Below, one piece after another: positions 15,232 through 21,762 of a DNA stretch of 26,654 nucleotides. This stretch comes from JAICUY01 sp038250515. GTDB taxonomy: Bacteria; Chloroflexota; Limnocylindria; QHBO01. The notes under the pieces were generated by a model. The model worked only from the letters and a program-made list of their open reading frames with translations. It was not told the DNA's origin and made no database searches. Location of the stretch: contig JBBSCG010000028.1 of assembly GCA_038250515.1 (NCBI GenBank), positions 1 to 26,654 of the forward strand, in the 5' to 3' direction. The number at the start of each line of letters is the position of its first letter. Position 1 is the stretch's first letter. The position numbers and the translations under genes were made by a program.

Positions 15232-15948
15232 CTAATTCGGGTTGTAGCGAAGGTCGGAGGTGCTGACCGGCGGCATGGCGCCATCGGCCAGGAGGCGTGA
15301 CTCGCGCCGCAGGAGGTCCAGCTCGCTGCGCAGTCGGGTCGCCGCGTCCGGCAGCTCGAGGAGCGTTTGCTTGCGCGTCAGCTCGATCTGCAGCACGCCC
15401 CCGACCGCGTAGCTGGCAGCCAGTGGGTCGTCCGGCAGGCGAATCGGTTTGAGAACTTCGTCGAGCGTGGAGGCCACCTTGCTGATCTCCTGAGAGTCGT
15501 GGCCTACGGACGCCGTGCTGGTCACGAAACGTTTCACGGTCGCCATGTACTCGTCCAGCGCGGCCTGAACCTGCCAAAGCAGGCTGCCGCCCACCTCGCC
15601 TGCGTTCTCGGTGAGAGGATCCACCTCGACGGTCGCATAGGTGCCGCTGCGGTCGACGGCTCGCAGCCTCGCGCGGACCAAACCGGCGCACAGCAGCACC
15701 CAGCGACCGTCGGGCAACTGCTCGGCGCTGCGCACTTCGCACACGGTGCCGATCTGCCGCGTCTCGGCGTTTCGGTCGCCGGCCTCCTGGCCGCCAGTGA
15801 TCATGCTCACCACGAACCTGCCGGCGTAGGGGCTGTCATCAGCGACGAGGTCACGTGCCATGGCGCGGTACCGCTCCTCGAAGATGTGCAGCGGCAGCGG
15901 CAGGTACGGGAAGAGCACGACGTGCAACGGGAAGTATGGAAGTCGCAT
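15232..15948 (-). CDS. Lon N-terminal (LAN/PUA-like) domain protein
   Basis: 238 aa. The start is the ATG at 15948, 8 nt after the stop of the aldehyde dehydrogenase; an upstream ATG at 16035 would overlap that gene. The opening LPYFPLHVVLFPYLPLPLHI (3-22) followed by FEERYRAM is the classical start of the Lon substrate-binding domain. There is no AAA+ ATPase or protease domain, so this is a stand-alone LAN-domain protein (COG2802 type), with a helical C-terminal region (about 160-235) as in full Lon N-domains. No catalytic residues are expected. Its role is unknown; substrate or peptide binding is inferred from the Lon homologues. Confidence 0.88.
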   Translation of the reverse strand: MRLPYFPLHVVLFPYLPLPLHIFEERYRAMARDLVADDSPYAGRFVVSMITGGQEAGDRNAETRQIGTVCEVRSAEQLPDGRWVLLCAGLVRARLRAVDRSGTYATVEVDPLTENAGEVGGSLLWQVQAALDEYMATVKRFVTSTASVGHDSQEISKVASTLDEVLKPIRLPDDPLAASYAVGGVLQIELTRKQTLLELPDAATRLRSELDLLRRESRLLADGAMPPVSTSDLRYNPN

Positions 15949-15956
15949 GAGGCCGA

Positions 15957-17456
15957 CTACGTCTCGTCCACGAACGTTGTGTCGATCTGCGCGCGCTGCA
16001 GCTTGCCGGAGTAGTCGATGTACACGCTCTTCCATTCGCTGAAGAAGTCGAGCGCGGCCTGGCCAACCTCGCGATGGCCGTTGCCGGTCGCCTTCGTCCC
16101 ACCGAACGGCAGATGCGCCTCGGCGCCGATGGTGCCGTGATTGACGTAGCCGAGCCCGGTGTCGAAGTCGCGGATGGAGCGGAAGGCAAGGTTGATGTCG
16201 CGCGTGAACAGGGACGACGAGAGGCCGTACTTGACGCTGTTCACAACACGCACCGTCTCGTCCCAGGAGTCCACCGGCACGACCGTGGCGACCGGTCCGA
16301 AGATCTCCTCCTGCGCGATGCGAGCATCGAACTTGGCGTTGGCGAAGACGGTGGGCTGAAAGAAGGACCCCTTGGCCAGGTCGCCCTCACGCGCCGGCTC
16401 GCCGCCGATGACCAGCTCCGCCTCGTTGCGACCGATCGCCGCGTACGCGGCGATCTTCTCCACCGCCGTCTCGTTGATGACCGGACCCACGTCGGTCGTG
16501 TCGAGCAGCCCGTCGCCAAGCACCAGCTTCCCGACCCGCTCACGCAACCGCGACACGAAGTCGTCGTGGATCGAGCGATGCACGATCAGCCGCGAAGCGG
16601 CGGTGCATCGCTGTCCCGACGTTCCGAACGCCGACCAGATGACGCTGTCGAGGGCAAGATCGAGGTCGGCATCGTCCCAGACGACGATCGGGTTCTTACC
16701 GCCGAGCTCGAGTGAGACGCGCTTCAGCGTCTTGGCAGCCCGCGTCGAGATCTCGATCCCGGTTTCGGTGTGGCCGGTGAAGCTGATGACGCGCACGTCA
16801 GGATGGTCGACCAGCGCGTTGCCGACCTCTGCGCCCGAGCCGGTGACGACGTTGACCACGCCGTCGGGGATGCCGCCCTCCATCAGCAGCTGAACGAAGC
16901 GGACCAAACACGCCGGCGTATCCGAGGCGGGCTTAATGACCGCGGTGTTGCCGCAGATCAACGCGGGGAACAGCTTCCAGCCGGGAATCGCGACCGGGAA
17001 GTTCCAGGGCGTGATGAGGCCCACCACGCCGATCGGCCGGCGAACGGCCATGGCGAACTTGTCGGGCATCTCCGACGGCACGGTCTGGCCGAACAGCCGT
17101 CGCCCCTCGCCCGCCATGTAGTACGCGACGTCGATCGCCTCCTGCACGTCGCCGCGCGCCTCGGTGAGCACCTTGCCCATTTCGCGGGTCATCAGTCGCG
17201 ACAGCTCTTCCTTGTGCTCGGCGAGCAGGCGGGCGACTCGGAACAGGATCTCGCCGCGCTTCGGCGCCGGCATCAACGACCAGGCGGGAAAGGCACGCTT
17301 CGCCGCCTCTACCGCGGCATCCACGTCCGCGGGGCCGGAGGACGGGAACTCGCCGATGACCTCCTCGTGATTGGCCGGGCTCACGCTGGTGAAGGTGGCG
17401 CCCGAGCGGGCGTCGACCCACTCGCCGCCGATCAGGTTCTGGTACGTATCGGACAC
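15957..17456 (-). CDS. NAD(P)-dependent aldehyde dehydrogenase, succinate-semialdehyde type
   Basis: 499 aa from the GTG at 17456, where the ALDH domain begins (VSDTYQNLIGGEWVDA). GAGGAG (17469-17474) lies 12 nt upstream, rather far; the frame stays open to 17630 but that segment does not resemble the family. Catalytic Cys284 is in GQRCTAASR, Glu250 in LELGGKNP, the coenzyme segment FTGHTETG (226-233), and TPWNFPVAIP (149-158) the oxyanion region. EEIFGPV and the terminal LPFGGTKATGNGHRE are typical of succinate-semialdehyde and 2-oxoglutarate-semialdehyde dehydrogenases. With the GABA-type aminotransferase nearby, conversion of succinate semialdehyde to succinate is plausible, but 2-oxoglutarate semialdehyde or another aldehyde cannot be excluded. 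The Lon-N gene follows 8 nt downstream. Confidence 0.85.
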   Translation of the reverse strand: MSDTYQNLIGGEWVDARSGATFTSVSPANHEEVIGEFPSSGPADVDAAVEAAKRAFPAWSLMPAPKRGEILFRVARLLAEHKEELSRLMTREMGKVLTEARGDVQEAIDVAYYMAGEGRRLFGQTVPSEMPDKFAMAVRRPIGVVGLITPWNFPVAIPGWKLFPALICGNTAVIKPASDTPACLVRFVQLLMEGGIPDGVVNVVTGSGAEVGNALVDHPDVRVISFTGHTETGIEISTRAAKTLKRVSLELGGKNPIVVWDDADLDLALDSVIWSAFGTSGQRCTAASRLIVHRSIHDDFVSRLRERVGKLVLGDGLLDTTDVGPVINETAVEKIAAYAAIGRNEAELVIGGEPAREGDLAKGSFFQPTVFANAKFDARIAQEEIFGPVATVVPVDSWDETVRVVNSVKYGLSSSLFTRDINLAFRSIRDFDTGLGYVNHGTIGAEAHLPFGGTKATGNGHREVGQAALDFFSEWKSVYIDYSGKLQRAQIDTTFVDET

Positions 17457-17534
17457 AGGCTCGAAAATCTCCTCAGCAGGGCGCGCCCAGGCGCGCGCAT
17501 CGGTCAAACGAAGGCGTTCAAAAGGGCCGCGCTG

Positions 17535-17540
17535 ATTGTA
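17535..17540 (-). promoter_or_regulatory. -10 box for the aldehyde dehydrogenase operon
   Basis: TACAAT on the minus strand, 78 nt before the GTG at 17456, leaves a leader of about 70 nt containing the GAGGAG site. No convincing -35 box is seen. The rest of the 17457-17719 gap shows no gene. Confidence 0.45.
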
Positions 17541-17719
17541 CCCGCGCCGGCCGAAGGCGAAGATTCCCGCCTCAACCGGGACATTCGCCCCTAGTCGTAC
17601 GACCTGCGCGAAGTCACCATGCAGGCACAACTGAAAACCGTCGTTGTGGGCGTATCTGTTTCGTACCTATGGGGCTGAAGTAGTGGCACTCCCACCGCGA
17701 CGTATCGAGAGGCGCCGGA

Positions 17720-19144
17720 TCAGCGATGGTCCGGCGTTTCGCGTTGCGGTTGGGTCATCGCCAGCACATCGAGCGCCTGGTCGAGCTGCGCCTCGGTGAT
17801 CTTGCCGCGTTCGACGTAACCGCGCTCGAGCACCACCTGGCGAATCGTCTTCCGCTCGGCGAGCGCCTGCTTGGCGACCTTGGCCGCCTCCTCGTAGCCG
17901 ATATACCGATTCAGCGGCGTCACGACGCTCGGGCTGCCCTCGGCATAGTCGCGGCAGCGGTCTTCGTTCGCGACGATGCCGTCGACGCATCGGTCCGCGA
18001 AGAGCCGGCTGGCGCTGCTCAGCAGATCGATCGACTGCAACACGTTGTGGCCGATCATGGGCAGCATCACGTTCAGCTCGAAATTGCCCGATGCACCGCC
18101 GAAGGCGATCGCTGCGTCGTTGCCGATGACCTGCGCGCAGACCATGGCCAGCGCCTCGGCGATCACCGGGTTCACCTTGCCCGGCATGATGCTGCTGCCC
18201 GGCTGCAGGTCCGGCACGGCAATCTCCGACAGGCCGGCCCGCGGTCCGGAATTCATCCAGCGGATGTCGTTGGCGATCTTGACCAGGCTCACCGCGATGG
18301 TGCGCATCTGTCCGGAGAGCTCGACGAGAGAGTCCTGCGAGCCCTGCGCCTCGAAGTGGTTGCGCGCTTCGGTGAGGGGCAGCCCCGTCTCAGCACGCAG
18401 CTTGTCGATGACCTGCGCCGCGAAGCCCTCCGGCATGTTGATGCCGGTTCCGACCGCGGTCCCGCCCAACGGCAGCTCCGCGACGCGGGGCAGTGTGCTG
18501 TGCAGCCGCTCGACGCCGTTGCGCACCTGCGCCGCGTAGCCGCCAAACTCCTGGCCGAGCGTCACGGGCGTGGCGTCCATCAGGTGCGTGCGTCCCGACT
18601 TGACGACCTGCGCGAACTCCTCCGCCTTGCGCTCGACACTGCCCGCCAGGCGCTCGAGGGCAGGCACGAGGTCGTTGAGCACGCCATCGGTGGCGGCGAT
18701 GTGGATCGAGCTCGGGAACACGTCGTTGCTCGATTGGCTGGCATTGACGTGATCGTTCGGGTGGACCGAGCTCCCGATGACCGCGCCGCTCAGCGAGGCC
18801 AGCACCTCGTTCATGTTCATGTTCGAGCTGGTGCCCGAGCCGGTCTGGAAGATGTCGAGCGGAAATTGCTCGTCCCATCGACCCTCGGCGACCTCGCGAG
18901 CAGCATCGAAAACCGAGCGCGCCAGGTCGGGACCGATGATCCCCAGCTCAGCGTTGACCTCCGCAGCGGCCGCCTTGATCAGGGCAAGCGCGCGGATCTG
19001 GCGCCGGCCGAGCCGCTGGCCGGAGACTGGAAAATTATCGATGGCGCGCTGCGTCTGCGCTCCCCAGCGGGCGTCGACCGGGACGCGCACCTCGCCCATC
19101 GAGTCGTGCTCGACGCGAAACTGGCTGTCAGCCGTGTCGGTCAT
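17720..19144 (-). CDS. fumC: Fumarate hydratase, class II
   Basis: 474 aa, the usual size. It hydrates fumarate to L-malate in the TCA cycle and acts as a soluble homotetramer without an iron-sulfur cluster. The signature GSSIMPGKVNP is at 316-326 and carries the catalytic serine loop. Other active-site segments are TGSGTSSNMNMNEV (101-114), HPNDHVNASQSSND (128-141) and GRTHLMDATPVTLGQE (184-199). The alternatives in the superfamily, aspartase and argininosuccinate lyase, are less likely given the TSSNMN and SSNDVFPS forms. The ATG overlaps the stop of the DUF309 gene (ATGA), with GGAG 5 nt before it, so it is translated with that gene from the leaderless promoter at 19574-19579. Confidence 0.95.
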   Translation of the reverse strand: MTDTADSQFRVEHDSMGEVRVPVDARWGAQTQRAIDNFPVSGQRLGRRQIRALALIKAAAAEVNAELGIIGPDLARSVFDAAREVAEGRWDEQFPLDIFQTGSGTSSNMNMNEVLASLSGAVIGSSVHPNDHVNASQSSNDVFPSSIHIAATDGVLNDLVPALERLAGSVERKAEEFAQVVKSGRTHLMDATPVTLGQEFGGYAAQVRNGVERLHSTLPRVAELPLGGTAVGTGINMPEGFAAQVIDKLRAETGLPLTEARNHFEAQGSQDSLVELSGQMRTIAVSLVKIANDIRWMNSGPRAGLSEIAVPDLQPGSSIMPGKVNPVIAEALAMVCAQVIGNDAAIAFGGASGNFELNVMLPMIGHNVLQSIDLLSSASRLFADRCVDGIVANEDRCRDYAEGSPSVVTPLNRYIGYEEAAKVAKQALAERKTIRQVVLERGYVERGKITEAQLDQALDVLAMTQPQRETPDHR

Positions 19145-19566
19145 CTGCTCCAGTCAGGCTCATCGTCTGCGGTCTTGATCACGGGAGGAATCAGGTACGG
19201 CAGAAAGCCCGCCCGCAGCTCGCCAAGCATGCGCTCACAGGCGCCCATCAGCTCGTTGACCACAATGCCGCGGTGTTTGGGCAGGTACGGCCGCAGCTTC
19301 GTCAGCCCTTCCTCGAGCTTGTTGCGCGCACCGCGCGCGTTGCGCTGCTGCAGATGGAGCAGCCCGGCGGCGATCTGGATCAGGCCCTGGTAAAAGTCGC
19401 GTTCCTCGTCCGGAGCAGCGCGCCAGAGCGTCTCCCAGGCCTCGTGCGCGTGCCAGTAGCGAGCCCCGTTGAACAGGGACACGCCCTCTCGGAAGAGCCG
19501 GTCCGCCTCGCGCTGGTCCAGCGGCGCGGCGCGGCCGCGTGGCAGGTCGGCAGTCTGATCGGTCAC
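19141..19566 (-). CDS. DUF309 family protein, coupled to fumC
   Basis: 141 aa from the GTG at 19566, chosen because TACGAT ends 7 nt upstream (leaderless); the open frame runs further to 19737 but that part is basic, low in structure and lies over the next gene. The DUF309 signature is plain: LFNGARYWHAHEAWETLWR (29-47), then YQGLIQIAAGLLHLQ (about 57-71) and helix-rich sequence to the end. The conserved His and Glu of HAHEAWE are kept. The family's function is not known; it is a small all-helical fold. The stop overlaps fumC's start by 4 nt. Confidence 0.9.
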   Translation of the reverse strand: MTDQTADLPRGRAAPLDQREADRLFREGVSLFNGARYWHAHEAWETLWRAAPDEERDFYQGLIQIAAGLLHLQQRNARGARNKLEEGLTKLRPYLPKHRGIVVNELMGACERMLGELRAGFLPYLIPPVIKTADDEPDWSR

Positions 19567-19573
19567 GCCGCTG

Positions 19574-19579
19574 ATCGTA
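19574..19579 (-). promoter_or_regulatory. Leaderless -10 box for DUF309-fumC
   Basis: TACGAT on the minus strand, 7 nt before the GTG at 19566. No Shine-Dalgarno lies between. Confidence 0.55.
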
Positions 19580-19601
19580 GCAGGGCGGATGCGCGGTCCG
19601 G

Positions 19602-20153
19602 CTATCCCTTCTGGCGAACGGGCCGATATCCCCCGTCGGCGGCGCGAGCCATCACGAACAGCAGGTCGGCGAGGCGATTGAGGTAGCGCACAACCTCCGA
19701 ATCGGGTAGGCCGTCTTCGCCGGCCAGCGCCACGCAACGACGCTCGGCGCGGCGGATCGCGGTGCGCGCGAGATCCAAAGCGGCACCTGGCATCGACTCG
19801 CCGGGAATCACGAACTCGGCCGGCATCGGGTGGTCCGCCTCGAGCGCGTCGATCTCGTGCTCCAGCGCGCTGACCATTGGCGCGGTGACGCGTGAAACCC
19901 CATCGCTCAGACGTCCACGGCGATCGACGTGCGTGGCAAGCTCGGCGCCGACGACGAACAACTCGCGCTGCAGGCGCAGCACGAGGTCGGCGAGATCACC
20001 GCGCGGCAGCGCCGCACGCGCGAGACCGAGCGCCGAGACGGCTTCGTCGGTCGTGCCGTAGGCATCGGTCCGAAGATCGGCCTTGCTCACGCGATCGCCG
20101 CCGAAGAGCAGGCCGGTCGTGCCCGTGTCGCCCTTGCGCGTGTAGATCCGCAT
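19602..20153 (-). CDS. pduO: Cob(I)alamin adenosyltransferase, PduO type
   Basis: 183 aa, normal for the single-domain PduO/MMAB family. It transfers the 5'-deoxyadenosyl group of ATP to cob(I)alamin to make coenzyme B12. The N-terminal ATP-binding segment YTRKGDTGTTGLLFGGDRVS (4-23) is intact, followed by AYGTTDEAVSALG (31-43), RRAERRCVAL (134-143) and RYLNRLADLLFVMAR (156-170), all hallmarks of the trimeric five-helix fold. The usual DELNS after AYGT reads DEAVS, a small departure. The start is the ATG at 20153 with a TACCAT box 6 nt before it. No B12 biosynthesis or B12-dependent enzyme gene is in the window. Confidence 0.92.
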   Translation of the reverse strand: MRIYTRKGDTGTTGLLFGGDRVSKADLRTDAYGTTDEAVSALGLARAALPRGDLADLVLRLQRELFVVGAELATHVDRRGRLSDGVSRVTAPMVSALEHEIDALEADHPMPAEFVIPGESMPGAALDLARTAIRRAERRCVALAGEDGLPDSEVVRYLNRLADLLFVMARAADGGYRPVRQKG

Positions 20154-20159
20154 CGGTCA

Positions 20160-20165
20160 ATGGTA
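20160..20165 (-). promoter_or_regulatory. Leaderless -10 box for cobalamin adenosyltransferase
   Basis: TACCAT on the minus strand, exactly 6 nt before the ATG at 20153, with no ribosome site. Confidence 0.55.
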
Positions 20166-20251
20166 GGCGCTGAGGGGCCGAGCGGCGTCGAAGGCCAGCG
20201 TGAGCGCGCGGGCGGCCTCAACCGAACGGTGGTCGAAACCGAGTCGCCAGC

Positions 20252-20542
20252 CTAGAAGAGGCCGGGCGGTGGCTCCCAGCGGTCCGCGAGGAGCGTGACC
20301 TTGACCGGTGGGCCGACGACTTCCTCAGCTTTGGTCTTCACGTTCTGGATCAGCTCGCCAGCCCATGGGCAGAACGGCGTGGTGAGCACCATCTTGATCT
20401 CGGTCGGCGTCTCGCCGGATCCGATCTCGACGTTCCTGATCAGGTCCAGGTCAACGATGCTCATCCCAATCTCCGGATCGAAGATGTCGTAGAGCGCGGT
20501 CATCACCTCGTCGACCTTTGCGAGGTTGGAGTCGATGGTCAT
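20252..20542 (-). CDS. MIP18/DUF59 family protein (Fe-S assembly type)
   Basis: 96 aa from the ATG at 20542; an in-frame GTG two codons upstream (20548) is less likely because TAGACT ends 6 nt before the ATG. The family signature DPEIGMSIVDLDLIRNVEI (22-40) matches the DPEI-x-IVDLGLI start of MIP18/PaaD/SufT proteins, and LTTPFCPWAGEL (53-64) keeps the conserved cysteine in the T..CP segment. Members assist iron-sulfur cluster insertion or ring oxygenase maturation. With no suf or paa genes here, an iron-sulfur assembly role is the reasonable default. Confidence 0.9.
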   Translation of the reverse strand: MTIDSNLAKVDEVMTALYDIFDPEIGMSIVDLDLIRNVEIGSGETPTEIKMVLTTPFCPWAGELIQNVKTKAEEVVGPPVKVTLLADRWEPPPGLF

Positions 20543-20548
20543 GCCCAC

Positions 20549-20554
20549 AGTCTA
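20549..20554 (-). promoter_or_regulatory. Leaderless -10 box overlapping the upstream stop codon
   Basis: TAGACT on the minus strand, 6 nt before the ATG at 20542. Its first three bases are the TAG stop codon of the PIG-L gene. Confidence 0.5.
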
Positions 20555-21277
20555 GACCAGGCGCGTATCGAACTTCGGATGAGGCGCTGGAACGGTCGGC
20601 CGAACGCGGGTATAACCCTCGAAGATCACGCCACGCTGGTCGAGGGCGTTGCGCAGCTCGCTCAGCTGCTCAGCTGCGTCGGCCTGGCTGGCATGGCACT
20701 CCAGCGCGGCCAGCTTTCGACCGGCGACGGGGGTGATGTCAATCCGATGCGTCGCTCCCTGCTCCTCCGCCGACAGGTCGAAGCGCTCGGCGCCCGGCGC
20801 GAAGATCGGGGACACGACATACACCGCGCGCGGTGCCAGCCCGCGCTCCGAGAGCCGCTCGACCGCCCAGCGCGTGGCGCTGCCCGTCACGACGTGGTCG
20901 GCGTGGCCGGTGATGCCATGCGGGCCGAAGGTGATGACTGCGTCAGGACGACGATCCGCCAGCCAGGTTGCGACCTCGTTGACAAGCTGGTCGAAGGACG
21001 CGTCCGCCACGCCACCGTCCGCGTAACCCTCGAGAACGGTCACTTCGTCCAGTCCGATCTTGCCGGCCGCGCAGCGCATCTCGTCCTCGCGGATGGCACC
21101 GAGCTCCTCGTTGGAAGTGCCCTCCGCGTTCCCCGCCTCGCCACGCGTGACGAGCAGCAGCCGCGTCACGCGGCCGGCGTCATGGGCGAGCGCCAGCGCC
21201 CCGGCACAACCAAAGCTTTCGTCGTCCGGATGAGCGAAGACGGCCGCCAGGCCGCCGGTTTGGTTTCCGCCGTTCAC
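20552..21277 (-). CDS. PIG-L family LmbE-like deacetylase
   Basis: 241 aa zinc-dependent N-deacetylase. The zinc site is plain: AHPDDE (15-20; His16, Asp19) and HADH (125-128; His128). The Rossmann-like core has LLLVTRGEAGN (40-50). Relatives act on GlcNAc-inositol or GlcNAc-malate in mycothiol and bacillithiol synthesis, or on antibiotics and lipids; the true substrate here is unknown, and no other thiol-synthesis gene is present. The GTG start at 21277 has GAGGAGG 4 nt upstream and overlaps the stop of the previous gene (GTGA), so the two are coupled. Confidence 0.9.
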   Translation of the reverse strand: MNGGNQTGGLAAVFAHPDDESFGCAGALALAHDAGRVTRLLLVTRGEAGNAEGTSNEELGAIREDEMRCAAGKIGLDEVTVLEGYADGGVADASFDQLVNEVATWLADRRPDAVITFGPHGITGHADHVVTGSATRWAVERLSERGLAPRAVYVVSPIFAPGAERFDLSAEEQGATHRIDITPVAGRKLAALECHASQADAAEQLSELRNALDQRGVIFEGYTRVRPTVPAPHPKFDTRLV

Positions 21278-21675
21278 CGTTCCTCCTCGGATGTCGTAGC
21301 GTCCTCGTCCTCGTCCTCGGAGAGCAGCGTCCAGCCATTGCGCTGCACCGTCGTCCGCATCGTACGCAGAACGGCGAGCTTTGCGCCGGAGACCTCCGCC
21401 ACGAAGCGGCGCGTTCCCTGTTCGTCGAGGGCCGTGCCGGGTGGCTGGCTGTCACGCCCAACGTTCAGCCAGGCCAGGTGATAGCGGTCCATCCGGCCCC
21501 ACACCCGCTCGAGCAGCTCGTCCGAGTTGAGCAGCCACATGCGAAATGCATTCCAGTCGGGCTGCTCGACCAGCCGCTCACCCGTGGCGATCAGCTCGTC
21601 AGTCAGCTCCAGGAAGCGGCGGCGGCTCATGACGGCCCGACGTCGGGGCACGGCCACGCGGGACGGTTGGGTCAC
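21274..21675 (-). CDS. Hypothetical protein with acidic C-terminal tail
   Basis: 133 aa from the GTG at 21675, selected because TATACT ends 7 nt upstream. I do not recognise a family. The N-terminus is basic (PSRVAVPRRRAVMSRRR), the middle (about 18-105) is probably helical with many Trp and Arg (DWNAFRMWLLNSDELLERVW), and the end is a run of Asp/Glu (SEDEDEDATTSEEER) coded by CTCGTC-type repeats near 21297-21320. It is soluble, without signal peptide. The TGA is shared with the PIG-L start. A role linked to the deacetylase is possible only from the coupling. Confidence 0.7.
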   Translation of the reverse strand: MTQPSRVAVPRRRAVMSRRRFLELTDELIATGERLVEQPDWNAFRMWLLNSDELLERVWGRMDRYHLAWLNVGRDSQPPGTALDEQGTRRFVAEVSGAKLAVLRTMRTTVQRNGWTLLSEDEDEDATTSEEER

Positions 21676-21682
21676 GAGGGCG

Positions 21683-21688
21683 AGTATA
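21683..21688 (-). promoter_or_regulatory. Leaderless -10 box for hypothetical/PIG-L pair
   Basis: TATACT on the minus strand, 7 nt before the GTG at 21675, the best match to TATAAT among the leaderless boxes here. Confidence 0.6.
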
Positions 21689-21717
21689 GAGGCGCGGGCC
21701 GCCGGCGGCCGCCTTCG

Positions 21718-21723
21718 TACTAT
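21718..21723 (+). promoter_or_regulatory. -10 box for GGDEF gene
   Basis: TACTAT on the plus strand. It is divergent from the box at 21683-21688, 29 nt away. Transcription would start near 21730, giving a short leader to either start codon. Confidence 0.45.
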
Positions 21724-21762
21724 TGCCGCGCGCGCGTGCCGCGCGAGAGACTCGCGGCGCCC

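Noticed and set aside
17457..17630. N-terminal extension of the aldehyde dehydrogenase
   Set aside because: The family alignment begins at the GTG at 17456; the extra 58 codons overlap the promoter box at 17535-17540 and do not resemble the family.
17726..19393. 555-codon open frame opposite fumC
   Set aside because: fumC has the full class II signature on the other strand; this frame is its antisense shadow.
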